Shown piece after piece: positions 7,877 to 16,563 of a stretch of DNA of 64,000 bases. Below the pieces are notes generated by a model. The model saw only the letters and a program-made list of their open reading frames with translations, was not told the DNA's origin and made no database searches. The stretch covers positions 248,001-312,000 of the forward strand of contig NZ_WNKX01000001.1 of assembly GCF_009720745.1 (NCBI RefSeq). The letters are read 5' to 3'. This DNA comes from Massilia eburnea. Lineage in GTDB: Bacteria > Pseudomonadota > Gammaproteobacteria > Burkholderiales > Burkholderiaceae_D. A program made the position numbers and the translations under genes. Each line of letters opens with the position of its first letter. Positions within the stretch are counted from its first letter, which is position 1.

Positions 7877-8677
7877 TTATATCGGAACACCAATAATTAC
7901 GCTTGACGCCTTGAACAAAGCTGTGGCCTCCATGCCGACTTCGAGCTCCATGGCCTGTTCGCTGTCGCGCGTTACGGTGGCGGAAATGGTGCCGCCGCCA
8001 GGCAGCGCGATGCTCACTTCGGAATTGACGGCACCAGGCTGCACGCGGCAAATCGTGCCCTGCAGCTGGTTGCGGGCCGACAGTTTCGCGCCCTCGCCGA
8101 CCGCCAGGATGATCGAGGAAGCCTTGACCAGGGCGAAGGCTTCGGCCCCTTCACGCAAGCCCAGGCTGTCCGTGCTCTCGTGTGTGATGATTGCAACAAT
8201 TTCCTGCCCGCCGACGATGCGCAACAACACTTCATCATTCACCGCGCCGCGCTTGATGGCAGCCACCGTGCCGGAAAATTGATTGCGTGCGCTCGTCTTC
8301 ATTTTCATTGTTTGCAACAGGAGGTAATCATCTGCCAACCCTTGCGACTGGCGGCTCAAATGCTTCATGAAGACATTGTGCTCATATTCGATGCGGCGGA
8401 AATTATCCACCAGCTGCGCGCCGCGCTGTGTGAGGCGCGTACCGCCGCCGCCCTTGCCGCCCGCCGAACGTTCCAGCAGCGGCTCGCCGGCCAAGTTGTT
8501 CATGGCATCGATGGCGTCCCATGCCGCCTTGTAGCTCATGCCGATCGCCTTGGCGCCCTGCGTGATCGAGCCATGTTCGGCAATGCTCGCCAGCAGCTGC
8601 ACGCGCTGGCGGCCGCCGAAACTTTCACCGTCGAGCGTGATCCACACTTCGCCTTGCAACGCTACCTGTTTACCCAT
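7877..8677 (-). CDS. modE: Molybdate-responsive regulator ModE
   Basis: 266 residues. The N-terminal winged helix (about 12-120) contains RVQLLASIAEHGSITQGAKAIGMSYKAAWDAIDAMN and the LLERSAGGKGGGGTRLT wing typical of ModE. Two TOBE/molbindin domains follow (MKTSARNQFSGTVAAIKRG and AKLSARNQLQGTICRVQPG), each binding molybdate at the dimer interface. Molybdate-bound ModE represses the transport operon. The gene is the last of modA-modB-modC-modE, overlapping modC by 8 bp, so ModE is probably autoregulated through the operator before modA. Confidence 0.96.
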   Translation of the reverse strand: MGKQVALQGEVWITLDGESFGGRQRVQLLASIAEHGSITQGAKAIGMSYKAAWDAIDAMNNLAGEPLLERSAGGKGGGGTRLTQRGAQLVDNFRRIEYEHNVFMKHLSRQSQGLADDYLLLQTMKMKTSARNQFSGTVAAIKRGAVNDEVLLRIVGGQEIVAIITHESTDSLGLREGAEAFALVKASSIILAVGEGAKLSARNQLQGTICRVQPGAVNSEVSIALPGGGTISATVTRDSEQAMELEVGMEATALFKASSVIIGVPI

Positions 8678-9350
8678 TCCTGTCCTCCCCGGCCACGCGG
8701 CCTTCCGACATCGTCAACACATGGCCGCCGAAAGTAGCGGCATCGTCGGGGTCGTGCGTAATCAGCAGCATCGGTATATCGAGCCGCCGTTGCAGCGCAT
8801 CGAGTTCGGCGCGCATGCGCACGCGCAGCGCGGGATCGAGTGCCGCAAAAGGCTCGTCCAGCAGCAGCGCACTGGGTTCCGCCACCAGGGCGCGCGCCAG
8901 CGCCACCCGCTGCCGCTGCCCGCCCGACAATTCAGCCGGTTTCTGGTGTGCCACTTCCGCCAGGCCGAAAGCTTCCAGCCAATAGCGCACCGCCTCCGGT
9001 TCTCCGCGCGATGAAGGATTGAACCAGCCGCGCTGCAAGCCGAAGCCAATGTTCTGCCGCACGTTCAAATGCGGGAAAAGCGCATAGTCCTGGAACAGGT
9101 AGCCCACCCGGCGCTCGCGAGCCGGCACGTCAACGGCGGCGCTGCTGTCGAACAGCGTTCGGCCATCCAGTTCAATCAGACCGGAATCCGGCCGCGACAA
9201 GCCGGCAATCGCCTTCAGCATCTGGCTCTTGCCTGCCCCCGACGCGCCATAAATCACTACGCGCTTGCCGTCCGATGCAAACTGCGCATCAAGCTGGAAG
9301 GTGCGCGGCCCAGCCTTCAAGGTTTTGTGGATATTCACCCCGATCGTCAT
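8670..9350 (-). CDS. modC: Molybdate ABC transporter ATP-binding protein ModC (short form)
   Basis: 226 residues with Walker A GASGAGKS, Q-loop in YLFQDYALFPHL, signature LSGGQRQRVALARAL, Walker B ALLLDEPFAALD and H-loop ITHDPDDA. Full-length ModC proteins are about 350 residues with a C-terminal TOBE domain; here the protein ends after the ATPase core. Molybdate sensing would therefore rest with the TOBE pair of the neighbouring ModE. It overlaps modB by 4 bp and modE by 8 bp. Confidence 0.95.
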   Translation of the reverse strand: MTIGVNIHKTLKAGPRTFQLDAQFASDGKRVVIYGASGAGKSQMLKAIAGLSRPDSGLIELDGRTLFDSSAAVDVPARERRVGYLFQDYALFPHLNVRQNIGFGLQRGWFNPSSRGEPEAVRYWLEAFGLAEVAHQKPAELSGGQRQRVALARALVAEPSALLLDEPFAALDPALRVRMRAELDALQRRLDIPMLLITHDPDDAATFGGHVLTMSEGRVAGEDRNG

Positions 9351-10021
9351 ACCGCCCCCTGCGCGCGGTTCGGCACCAGGCGGTTGGCCGCCACCAGCAC
9401 CACGATGCAGGTGAGCGACGTAATGATCACCAGCAGGTTGGCCGTATCGTCCTGCCCCGCCTGCACCGCTTCATACACCGCAATCGACAGCGTCTGCGTC
9501 TTGCCTGGAATGCTGCCCGCCACCATCAGCGTGGCGCCGAATTCGCCCATCGACCGCGCAAATGCGAGCAAGGTACCGGCCAGCACTCCACGCCACGCCA
9601 GCGGCAGGCTGACACGCAGGAAAACGCCGAGCGGAGGCACGCCCAGCACGCGCGCAGCCTGCTCCAGCTGTACGTCCACTGCTTCAAACGCCGAGCGCGC
9701 ACCTTTCAGCACCAACGGGAAAGCGACGACCGCCGCCGCAATCACTGCGCCCTGCCAGGTAAAAATCAGGTTGATGCCGAAGTGCTGCTGTAGCCAATGC
9801 CCGATCGGGCCATTGCGTCCGATCAGCACCAGCAGGTAATAGCCCAGCACCGTCGGCGGCATCACCATCGGCAGCGTGAGCAAAGCATCCAGCAAATCGC
9901 GCCCCGGGAATCGGCCGCGCGCCAGCAAGTAGCCGAAGCCGAGGCCCAGCGCCAGGTCAAGCGCCGTGGCGCACAGGGCGACTTTCAGGGAAAGCCCGAG
10001 GGCAACCAGCGCGGCATCCAT
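9347..10021 (-). CDS. modB: Molybdate ABC transporter permease ModB
   Basis: 224 residues from ATG 10021. A longer open frame to 10126 runs into modA and is rejected; AAAAGGAG lies upstream of the chosen start. Five to six transmembrane helices are evident. The EAA-type coupling loop reads VQLEQAARVLGVPPLGVFLRVSLPLAW, and the ModB signature LTLPMVMPPTVLGYYLL is present. It forms the inner-membrane channel driven by ModC. It starts 16 bp after modA and overlaps modC by 4 bp. Confidence 0.95.
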   Translation of the reverse strand: MDAALVALGLSLKVALCATALDLALGLGFGYLLARGRFPGRDLLDALLTLPMVMPPTVLGYYLLVLIGRNGPIGHWLQQHFGINLIFTWQGAVIAAAVVAFPLVLKGARSAFEAVDVQLEQAARVLGVPPLGVFLRVSLPLAWRGVLAGTLLAFARSMGEFGATLMVAGSIPGKTQTLSIAVYEAVQAGQDDTANLLVIITSLTCIVVLVAANRLVPNRAQGAV

Positions 10022-10037
10022 TCGCAGCCTGCTCCTT

Positions 10038-10772
10038 TTAAGGCTTGCCGAATCCGTGGCGCGCCAGGATAGCCTGGCCGCCGGCCGACATGATGAAGTC
10101 CGCAAAGGCGCGCGCGCCCGCTGCATTCGGGGCGCCCTTCATCACAGCCAGCGGATAGATGATGGGTCCCGCGCCCAGCACGGCCAGCGCGGAGCGCACT
10201 TTATCGGCCTGCGATGCCACGTCTGTCTGGTAGACAAAGCCCGCCTCCACCTCGCCACGCGCGACATAATCGAGGGCCTGGCGCACATTGGTGGCAAAAA
10301 CAAATTTCTGCTCCAGCACCGGCCACTGGCCAGATTTTTCCAGGGCTGCTTTGGTGTAGCGGCCCACTGGCACGCTGGCCGGGTTGCCGGTAGTCAGGCG
10401 CTTGACGCCAGGCTGGCCCAGGTCGGCCAGGGTGCTCAAACGCAGCGTGCTGTGGACCGGCACAGCGACCACCAGCCGGTTGCTGGCGAAATCGCGCCGG
10501 CTGCCCGCCGCAATATGCGGCTGGGCTTTATCCATCGCTTCCTGGTCGGCGGACGCGAACAGGTCGACAGGAGCGCCCTTGGCAATCTGCGCCACCAGCG
10601 CGTCCGAGGAGCCAAAATTCAGCAATACTTTATCGCCTGGGTGGGCGGCCTCGTAGGCAGATGCTGCCTCACGGAAAGCGTTGTTGAGACTTGCCGCGGC
10701 GGATACAGTGATATCTGCGGCAGAGGAAGCGCCCGCAGCGCATAACAGCAATACAGCAGTGATACGTTTCAT
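10038..10772 (-). CDS. modA: Molybdate-binding periplasmic protein ModA
   Basis: 244 residues from ATG 10772, with GGAG five bases upstream; a GTG two codons earlier lies on the ribosome site. The signal peptide ends at about residue 18 (GASSAAD). The mature protein shows the ModA pattern ITVSAAASLNNAFREAA, LNFGSSDALVAQI, DLFASADQEAMD and AGFVYQTDV, with the serine/threonine oxyanion pocket. It captures molybdate or tungstate for ModBC. It is the promoter-proximal gene of modABCE. Confidence 0.95.
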   Translation of the reverse strand: MKRITAVLLLCAAGASSAADITVSAAASLNNAFREAASAYEAAHPGDKVLLNFGSSDALVAQIAKGAPVDLFASADQEAMDKAQPHIAAGSRRDFASNRLVVAVPVHSTLRLSTLADLGQPGVKRLTTGNPASVPVGRYTKAALEKSGQWPVLEQKFVFATNVRQALDYVARGEVEAGFVYQTDVASQADKVRSALAVLGAGPIIYPLAVMKGAPNAAGARAFADFIMSAGGQAILARHGFGKP

Positions 10773-10790
10773 CAGCACTCCTTTCTAAAA

Positions 10791-10816
10791 GCGCAATATA
10801 CACAATTATACAGCGC
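10791..10816. promoter_or_regulatory. ModE-like operator upstream of modA
   Basis: An inverted repeat of GCGCNNTATA and TATANNGCGC separated by six bases (CACAAT). It agrees at most positions with the ModE consensus of CGNTATATA-N6-TATATNNCG type. It lies 19 bp from the modA start codon, over the likely modA promoter, where bound ModE would block transcription when molybdate is plentiful. Confidence 0.7.
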
Positions 10817-10835
10817 AAGGTTTTTTGAATAGTCC

Positions 10836-10858
10836 TATAATTTCAGGAAATCCTGAAA
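10836..10858 (+). promoter_or_regulatory. Promoter -10 box and overlapping operator of the gbsR-cyd operon
   Basis: A consensus -10 TATAAT (10836-10841) overlaps the perfect palindrome TTTCAGGA-AA-TCCTGAAA (10841-10858). The palindrome covers the predicted start site, 30 bp before the regulator gene, so it is probably a repressor operator, most simply for the adjacent GbsR/MarR protein. The -35 region is poor. Confidence 0.6.
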
Positions 10859-10888
10859 ATTCAAAAACTCAAGAAAGAAAATCAAGAA

Positions 10889-11452
10889 ATGGTCAACCTG
10901 AGTCCCCTCGCGCAGAAATTCATCCTCCACTTCGGCGAAATGGGCAGCCGCTGGGGGATCAACCGCACTGTCGGGCAAATCTATGCCCTGCTCTACGTCA
11001 GCAACCGTCCGCTGAATGCGGACGAAATCGCCGAACACCTGGAATTCTCACGCTCCAATGTCTCCATGGGCCTGAAGGAACTGCAATCGTGGCGCCTGGT
11101 CAAACTGCTGCACCAGCCGAACGACCGCCGAGAATACTTCGAGCCGCCGAAAGACGTGTGGGATATCTTCAAAGCCCTGCTGGAAGAACGCCGCCGCCGC
11201 GAAGTCGAGCCGACCTTGTCCATGCTGCGCGACGCCATGCTGGAATCGGCCGCCACCGAGGAAGACCGCTACGCGCAAGAGCGCATGCGTGAAATGTATG
11301 AGCTGATCGAACTTTCCAGCTCCTGGTTCGACGACGTGCAGCGCCTGTCGCCCGACACCCTGGCTTCGCTGATGAAGATGGGTTCCACCGTCAAGAAGCT
11401 GCTCGACGTGGGCGATGTCGTGCGCGGCAAATTCGGCTCGAACAACAAATGA
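10889..11452 (+). CDS. GbsR/MarR family transcriptional regulator
   Basis: 187 residues. A winged-helix DNA-binding domain occupies about 20-95 (GQIYALLYVSNRPLNADEIAEHLEFSRSNVSMGLKELQ), followed by a long helical dimerisation region. The pattern is that of GbsR-type MarR relatives. It is the first gene of an operon with cydP-cydA-cydB-cydX; its stop overlaps cydP by 4 bp. The perfect palindrome in its own promoter suggests autoregulation and control of cytochrome bd synthesis. The effector is unknown. Confidence 0.88.
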   Translation: MVNLSPLAQKFILHFGEMGSRWGINRTVGQIYALLYVSNRPLNADEIAEHLEFSRSNVSMGLKELQSWRLVKLLHQPNDRREYFEPPKDVWDIFKALLEERRRREVEPTLSMLRDAMLESAATEEDRYAQERMREMYELIELSSSWFDDVQRLSPDTLASLMKMGSTVKKLLDVGDVVRGKFGSNNK

Positions 11453-11661
11453 AACGCCCCGCCCGCAGCAGCCTGGCAACCTTGATCTCGATCGCGCTGG
11501 TGATCAAGGTCGCGCTGCTGTACGCGCTGTGGACCCTGTTTTTCTCGCATCCCCAAACAAAAAAGATGCGGCTGCCGACCGCGCAGGTGGAGAACCACCT
11601 GCTCACAGCTCCCGCGCCCACCAACCTGGCCCCAAAGGTGAATGATGGCTCCCGTCGATGA
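11449..11661 (+). CDS. cydP: CydP-like small subunit of cytochrome bd oxidase
   Basis: 70 residues with one N-terminal transmembrane helix ([25 protein letters not shown]) and a polar C-terminus. Small proteins of this type, encoded immediately before cydA in proteobacteria, are called CydP (putative cytochrome oxidase small subunit). It overlaps the regulator by 4 bp and cydA by about 17 bp, so translation is coupled. Its role is presumed to be assembly or stability of the bd complex. Confidence 0.75.
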   Translation: MKRPARSSLATLISIALVIKVALLYALWTLFFSHPQTKKMRLPTAQVENHLLTAPAPTNLAPKVNDGSRR

Positions 11662-13201
11662 AGTTGTCGCCCTGTCCCGGCTGCAGTTCGGGCTCACCGC
11701 GCTGTACCACTTCCTGTTTGTCCCGCTGACGCTGGGACTGTCCTGGATCCTGGTCATCATGGAGTCGGTCTACGTGATGACCGGCCGCGAAATCTACCGC
11801 GACATGACCAAGTTCTGGGGCAAGCTGTTCGGCATCAACTTTGCGATGGGCGTTACCACCGGCATTACGCTGGAATTCCAGTTCGGCACCAACTGGGCCT
11901 ACTACTCGCATTACGTGGGCGACATCTTCGGCACTCCGCTCGCAATCGAAGGCATGATGGCCTTCTTCCTCGAATCCACCTTTGTCGGCTTGTTCTTCTT
12001 TGGCTGGCAGCGGCTCTCCAAGGTGCAGCATTTGAGCGTGACCTTCCTGGTGGCGCTGGGCTCGAGCCTGTCCGCGCTGTGGATCCTGATCGCCAATGGC
12101 TGGATGAACCATCCCATCGGCGCCGAATTCAACCTCGACACCATGCGCATGGAGTTGACCAGCATTTCCGACGTCATCTTCAACCCGGTTGGCCAGGTCA
12201 AGTTCGTGCACACCGTCGCTGCCGGCTATGTCACCGCCTCGATGTTCGTACTTGGCATCTCCGCCTTCTACCTGCTCAAGGCACGCGACGTGCCCTTTGC
12301 CCTGCGCTCGTTCGCCGTTGCCTCCGGCTTCGGCCTGGCATCGGCGCTGTCCGTGATCGTGCTGGGCGACGAATCGGGTTACACCGTGGGTGAAGTGAAC
12401 AAGGTCAAGCTGGCTGCCATCGAGGCCGAATGGCATACCGAACCGCCGCCAGCCGGGATCACTGTCTTCGGCCTCCCAAATGATGAAAAGGAGCACACCG
12501 ATTACGCCGTCAAGATCCCCTACGTGATGGGCTTGATCGCCACCCGCTCGATCGACAAACCGGTCATCGGCATCAAGGAATTAAAGCAGGGACACGAAGT
12601 CCGCATTCGCAGCGGCATGAAAGCCTACGCCGCGCTGATACGCATCAAGGCCGGCGACAAATCGCCGGAAGCGTTTGCCGCCTTCAAGGAACTGGAAAAA
12701 GACCTGGGCTACGGCCTGCTGCTGAAGAAATACACGCCGAATGTGGTCGACGCCACCGAAGCCCAGATCAGGATGGCGGTGAATGACACCATCCCCAAGG
12801 TAGCGCCGCTGTTCTGGGCCTTCCGCGGCATGGTCGCCTTGGGCCTGCTGTTCCTGTTCATTTTCGGCGCTTCGTTCTACTTCCTGATCCGCAAGCGGCT
12901 GGCGCCACAGCGCTGGCTGCTCAAACTGGCCGTGATTGCGATCCCCCTGCCCTGGGTTGCAGCGGAACTGGGCTGGATCGTGGCCGAATACGGCCGCCAG
13001 CCGTGGACCATCGCCGGCATCCTGCCGACGCATTTATCGGCCTCCAGCATCCAGCCTTCGAGCCTGTATTTCAGCCTGGCCGGTTTCGCCCTGTTCTACA
13101 CGGTGCTGCTGATCATTGAGCTCAAGCTGATGTTCAAGTACGCCCGCCTCGGACCGAGCGCCCTGCACACCGGCAAATACCATTGGGAGCAGCAATCATG
13201 A
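11645..13201 (+). CDS. cydA: Cytochrome bd ubiquinol oxidase subunit I
   Basis: 518 residues from ATG 11645 (AAAGGTG upstream); ATG 11642 is one codon earlier. The subunit holds three haems and the quinol site. Visible landmarks are [16 protein letters not shown] near residue 20 (haem ligand His), [20 protein letters not shown] (conserved acidic haem residues), a long periplasmic Q-loop (about 245-380) and [15 protein letters not shown]. Together with CydB it oxidises quinol and reduces O2 without proton pumping, supporting respiration at low oxygen or under NO and sulfide stress. The cydDC assembly genes are not in the window. Confidence 0.97.
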   Translation: MAPVDEVVALSRLQFGLTALYHFLFVPLTLGLSWILVIMESVYVMTGREIYRDMTKFWGKLFGINFAMGVTTGITLEFQFGTNWAYYSHYVGDIFGTPLAIEGMMAFFLESTFVGLFFFGWQRLSKVQHLSVTFLVALGSSLSALWILIANGWMNHPIGAEFNLDTMRMELTSISDVIFNPVGQVKFVHTVAAGYVTASMFVLGISAFYLLKARDVPFALRSFAVASGFGLASALSVIVLGDESGYTVGEVNKVKLAAIEAEWHTEPPPAGITVFGLPNDEKEHTDYAVKIPYVMGLIATRSIDKPVIGIKELKQGHEVRIRSGMKAYAALIRIKAGDKSPEAFAAFKELEKDLGYGLLLKKYTPNVVDATEAQIRMAVNDTIPKVAPLFWAFRGMVALGLLFLFIFGASFYFLIRKRLAPQRWLLKLAVIAIPLPWVAAELGWIVAEYGRQPWTIAGILPTHLSASSIQPSSLYFSLAGFALFYTVLLIIELKLMFKYARLGPSALHTGKYHWEQQS

Positions 13202-14340
13202 TCTTCGATTACGAAACCTATAAAGTGATCTGGTGGTGCTTCGTCGCCGTGCTGCTGCTTGGCTTTGCGCTGACCGATGGCTGGGACTTTGGCGTCGGCA
13301 TGGCCCTGCCCTTCCTGGGCAAGGACGACACCGAGCGCCGCATCATCATCAACACCATTGGCCCCACCTGGGAAGGCAACCAGACCTGGTTCATCACCGC
13401 CGGCGGCACGCTGTTCGCCGCCTGGCCGCTGGTCTATGCCGCCGCGTTTTCCAGCCTGTATATCGCGTTGATCGTGGCGCTATTCGCCCTGTTCTTCCGG
13501 CCCGTAGGTTTTGACTTCCGCAGCAAGGTAGCCGACCCGCGCTGGCGCAGTACATGGGACTGGGGCCTGTTCATCGGAGGCTTCGTGCCGCCGCTGATCT
13601 TCGGCGTCGGCATGGGCAATGTGCTGCAAGGCATTCCTTTCCGATACGATGAATTGCTGCGACTCGAATACACGGGCAACTTCTTCAAGCTGCTGAATCC
13701 TTTCGGCCTCCTGTCCGGCGTGCTGGGCGTGGCGATGCTGGCGATGCACGGCGCCACCTTCCTGCACATGAAGACCGAAGGCGTGATTGCCGAACGCGCC
13801 CGCCGCATGGCGATGGCCGCCGCAGCGCTGACCGTCGTCCTGTTTGCCATCGCCGGCATGTGGGTCGCCACCGCCCTTCCCGGCTACCGCATCACCGCCA
13901 TGCCGGATGCCGGCACAGCCTTCATGCCACCGGCAAAAACTGTCGTCGTCGCCGCCGGCGCATGGATGGACAATTACGGGCGCTGGCCGCTCATGTGGGC
14001 CTTTCCTGCCGCAGCCTTCCTCGGCGCACTGCTGGCGTTCGCGCTAAGCGCTGCACGCCGGGCGCTGGCATCGCTTTTCGCCAGCGGCGTGAGCGTCGCC
14101 GGCATCCTGCTGACAGCCGGCGCCGCCATGTTCCCCTTCGTGCTGCCATCCTCGCTGATGCCTTCGCACAGCCTGACGGCATGGGATGCCACTTCCAGCC
14201 ATAAAACGCTGGCGGTGATGTTCTGGGTGGTGGTGATCATGCTGCCGATCATTTCGCTCTACACCAGCTGGGTATACAGCGTGGTGCGCGGCAAGGTGAC
14301 CGCTGCCCACATCCGCGAAAACGAACATTCTGTCTATTGA
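13198..14340 (+). CDS. cydB: Cytochrome bd ubiquinol oxidase subunit II
   Basis: 380 residues from ATG 13198, which overlaps the cydA stop (ATGA); GGGAG lies eight bases upstream. The N-terminus carries the CydB signature [20 protein letters not shown] and the conserved [18 protein letters not shown]. Eight or nine transmembrane helices follow. It forms the heterodimer with CydA. cydX follows 12 bp downstream. Confidence 0.97.
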   Translation: MIFDYETYKVIWWCFVAVLLLGFALTDGWDFGVGMALPFLGKDDTERRIIINTIGPTWEGNQTWFITAGGTLFAAWPLVYAAAFSSLYIALIVALFALFFRPVGFDFRSKVADPRWRSTWDWGLFIGGFVPPLIFGVGMGNVLQGIPFRYDELLRLEYTGNFFKLLNPFGLLSGVLGVAMLAMHGATFLHMKTEGVIAERARRMAMAAAALTVVLFAIAGMWVATALPGYRITAMPDAGTAFMPPAKTVVVAAGAWMDNYGRWPLMWAFPAAAFLGALLAFALSAARRALASLFASGVSVAGILLTAGAAMFPFVLPSSLMPSHSLTAWDATSSHKTLAVMFWVVVIMLPIISLYTSWVYSVVRGKVTAAHIRENEHSVY

Positions 14341-14352
14341 AAGGAATCGGCC

Positions 14353-14508
14353 ATGTGGTACTTCACCTGGATTCTCGGTATCGGCTTCGCATTGGCGGCC
14401 GCCATCATCAACGTGATGTGGCTGGAATCGAACTACTCTTTCGGCGAACGAAACGAGGACACGACGCGCGCCAGCTTCGAGTCCGCCCGCGACAAGGAGC
14501 AGTCGTGA
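14353..14508 (+). CDS. cydX: Cytochrome bd small subunit CydX
   Basis: 51 residues starting MWYFTWILGIGFALAAAIIN. The initial MWYF-WILG and the single transmembrane helix followed by a short charged tail are diagnostic of CydX/YbgT, which stabilises the haems of CydAB. AAAGGAA lies before the ATG. It is the last gene of the cyd operon. Confidence 0.95.
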   Translation: MWYFTWILGIGFALAAAIINVMWLESNYSFGERNEDTTRASFESARDKEQS

Positions 14509-14607
14509 CGGCGCAAGACGTAACGGTCATTTGACCAGTACAGTAATGGCTGGAGAAAGCCAATTTGTCGCTGTTGCGGGCGACATGCGGCTCTTACACT
14601 GGAAAAT

Positions 14608-15489
14608 ATGAAAACCGTTCCCTTCAAGACTGTCGACGTATTCACCACTACACCGTTCAAAGGCAATCCGCTTGCCGTTGTGCTGGACGCGGCTGGCCTG
14701 ACCGCCGCGCAGATGCAGCAGATCGCCAACTGGACCAACCTCTCCGAAACCACCTTCGTCCTGCCCGTCACCGCGCCCGACGCCGACTACCACGTGCGCA
14801 TTTTCACGCCATGCGGCGAACTGCCCTTTGCCGGGCATCCGACCGTCGGCACCGCGCACGCCTTGCTGGAGGCGGGCATGGTCGAGGCGCACGGCGGCGC
14901 CTTGCTCCAGCAATGCCAGGCCGGCCTGGTTCGCCTGACGGTGGAGCATGCGCCGGACGGCGCGCGCTGGATAGCATTCGAACTGCCTTCCCCGGCTTGC
15001 ACTGCACTCGATACGGCACAGGCCAACGCATTGCAAACCACCCTCGGCTCGGCACTGGCGCCGGGCGCCGAGCCTTACCTGGTCGACGTTGGGGCGCGCT
15101 GGATTATCGCGCAACTCCCCAGCGCTGAAGCGGTCCTGGCATGCGTCCCGGACCTGGCGAGGATGAAAATACATGACCTTGAAGGCCGCCGAACTGGCGT
15201 GGTGATTTTCGGCCCGCATGCACCGGGGACGCGGGCGCAAATCGAAGTGCGCGCCTTCGCGCCGGCAGTCGGCGTCAGCGAAGACCCGGTTTGCGGCAGC
15301 GGCAACGGCGCCCTTGCGGCCTACCTTCGCCACACCGGCCAGGCGGACGCCTTCGGCCGGGAATTCCTTGCAACGCAGGGCGCTTGCTTGGGCCGGGCGG
15401 GCACGCTCCGCTTGTCGATCAGCGATGAAGCGATCCGCGTCGGCGGCAACGCCCTCACCTGCGTCCAGGGAATGATCACGCTACCCTGA
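14608..15489 (+). CDS. PhzF family isomerase/epimerase
   Basis: 293 residues, typical of PhzF-like proteins. The N-terminal lobe has VDVFTTTPFKGNPLAVVLDA with the catalytic-glutamate segment NLSETTFVLPV and CGELPFAGHPTVGTAHALL. The second lobe has GVSEDPVCGSGNGALAAYL. PhzF isomerises an intermediate of phenazine synthesis, but solitary homologues such as this one, with no phz genes nearby, usually have unknown substrates. TACACT (14595-14600) lies 7 bases before the ATG with no Shine-Dalgarno, so the mRNA may be leaderless. Its 3' end overlaps the convergent small gene by 14 bp. Confidence 0.92.
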   Translation: MKTVPFKTVDVFTTTPFKGNPLAVVLDAAGLTAAQMQQIANWTNLSETTFVLPVTAPDADYHVRIFTPCGELPFAGHPTVGTAHALLEAGMVEAHGGALLQQCQAGLVRLTVEHAPDGARWIAFELPSPACTALDTAQANALQTTLGSALAPGAEPYLVDVGARWIIAQLPSAEAVLACVPDLARMKIHDLEGRRTGVVIFGPHAPGTRAQIEVRAFAPAVGVSEDPVCGSGNGALAAYLRHTGQADAFGREFLATQGACLGRAGTLRLSISDEAIRVGGNALTCVQGMITLP

Positions 15490-15691
15490 CAACCTCCGGG
15501 TAGGCCGGCCGGGCGTCTTCGTGAAACAGATCCCCCAGATACAGGGCGAGATCGCCCTCATCGACATCGTGCGGGATAACAAAATCGGCCGGACGGCGCT
15601 TGCCATCGGCGCCGGGATAGAAGGCGGTCCACTGCTTGCCTTGGCGTTCGATATGGACACGTGTGCCGAACACATTGAACTTCAATGCCAT
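15476..15691 (-). CDS. Small conserved-looking hypothetical protein
   Basis: 71 residues, soluble, with the compact pattern MALKFNVFGTRVHIERQGKQ, AFYPGADGKRRPADFVIPHDV and DLALYLGDLFHE. It resembles short DUF7661-type proteins, but I am not certain of that family. Its ATG follows the cho stop with no gap (TGAATG), and GAGGAG inside the end of cho serves as its ribosome site, so it is translated with cho. Role unknown. Confidence 0.7.
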   Translation of the reverse strand: MALKFNVFGTRVHIERQGKQWTAFYPGADGKRRPADFVIPHDVDEGDLALYLGDLFHEDARPAYPEVVRVA

Positions 15692-16537
15692 TCAAAGCTC
15701 CTCGATGCGTAAGGCGCCCGACTGCAGCGGGCGCACAAGAATATTGTACACATCGATATCAAAACTGGCACTCGCCGCACGCGGCTTGTCGACACCGAGA
15801 TAGCACCAGCGGTCGACGATGGCCCGTTGCAGCAATCCGGCCGATTGCTCGACGATCGCCACCGCGCCCGCGAATGGCCAGCGCGTCACGCGCAAAGGTT
15901 CCAGCGCCAGCCGTACGCGCGCAGCGTGGTCGGCCGCCGATTCCTCACCGGTGCAGGCGCCTTTGCAGCGCGCCACCTGGCGCGCAAAGCATGGCCGACC
16001 CGGCGTGCCCTTCTCCAAGCCCGTCGCCACCGTGCACAGGCCTCGTACATGCACCACGTCGCGCAAGGTCTCGATGGCGGCCTTCTTGCTGCCGAACAGG
16101 CCGTACAGCTGCTCGGCCAGCGCAAAATCGACGTCGCGCGCAAAGACGATCTCCGGCACTTCGCCCGCCATGCTGATGGAGCACATTTCCCGCAGCCGGC
16201 GCAGCTTGGAGTTGAAGACCGGCTGGTGTTTTTTGACCAGCTCCGATTCGCGCAGCAAGGCGCCGATTTCCCCTCCGGTGCGCTCAAAGTCGATCGTGGC
16301 CGACTTCGCCAGCATCTGCATTTCTTCCGCCGTACGCATATGCGACAGCACCCGCGTGCGGATATTCACGCTCTTGCCGATGTAGATCGGCTTGCCGCTG
16401 GCATCGCGGAAGATATAAATGCCCGGCAGCGAAGGCAAGGCATCGATGCATTCTCGGGGGATGTGGGCGGGATAGCTGAAGTTCAATACGGGGTCGCTGA
16501 CCACCAGCAGTCCCACCGAATTGACGTGGGTGCGCAT
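15692..16537 (-). CDS. cho: Excinuclease Cho (UvrC homologue)
   Basis: 281 residues. The N-terminal GIY-YIG nuclease domain (about 35-115) contains LPGIYIFRDASGKPIYIGKSVNIRTRVLSHM and a conserved Glu region TGGEIGALLRESELVKKHQP. A Cho/UvrC-like linker region CFARQVARCKGACTGEE follows. Cho makes the 3' incision in UvrAB-dependent repair at lesions UvrC handles poorly. E. coli cho is LexA controlled; I see no CTGT-N8-ACAG box here. The 26-bp gap to the divergent YgjP-like gene leaves little room for a promoter. Confidence 0.92.
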   Translation of the reverse strand: MRTHVNSVGLLVVSDPVLNFSYPAHIPRECIDALPSLPGIYIFRDASGKPIYIGKSVNIRTRVLSHMRTAEEMQMLAKSATIDFERTGGEIGALLRESELVKKHQPVFNSKLRRLREMCSISMAGEVPEIVFARDVDFALAEQLYGLFGSKKAAIETLRDVVHVRGLCTVATGLEKGTPGRPCFARQVARCKGACTGEESAADHAARVRLALEPLRVTRWPFAGAVAIVEQSAGLLQRAIVDRWCYLGVDKPRAASASFDIDVYNILVRPLQSGALRIEEL

Positions 16538-16563
16538 GCGGCCATGATACCATTCGGGCCGTC

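Noticed and set aside
16538-16563. SOS control of cho
   Set aside because: E. coli cho is LexA regulated, but no CTGT-N8-ACAG sequence is present in the short divergent region or the first 60 bases around it.
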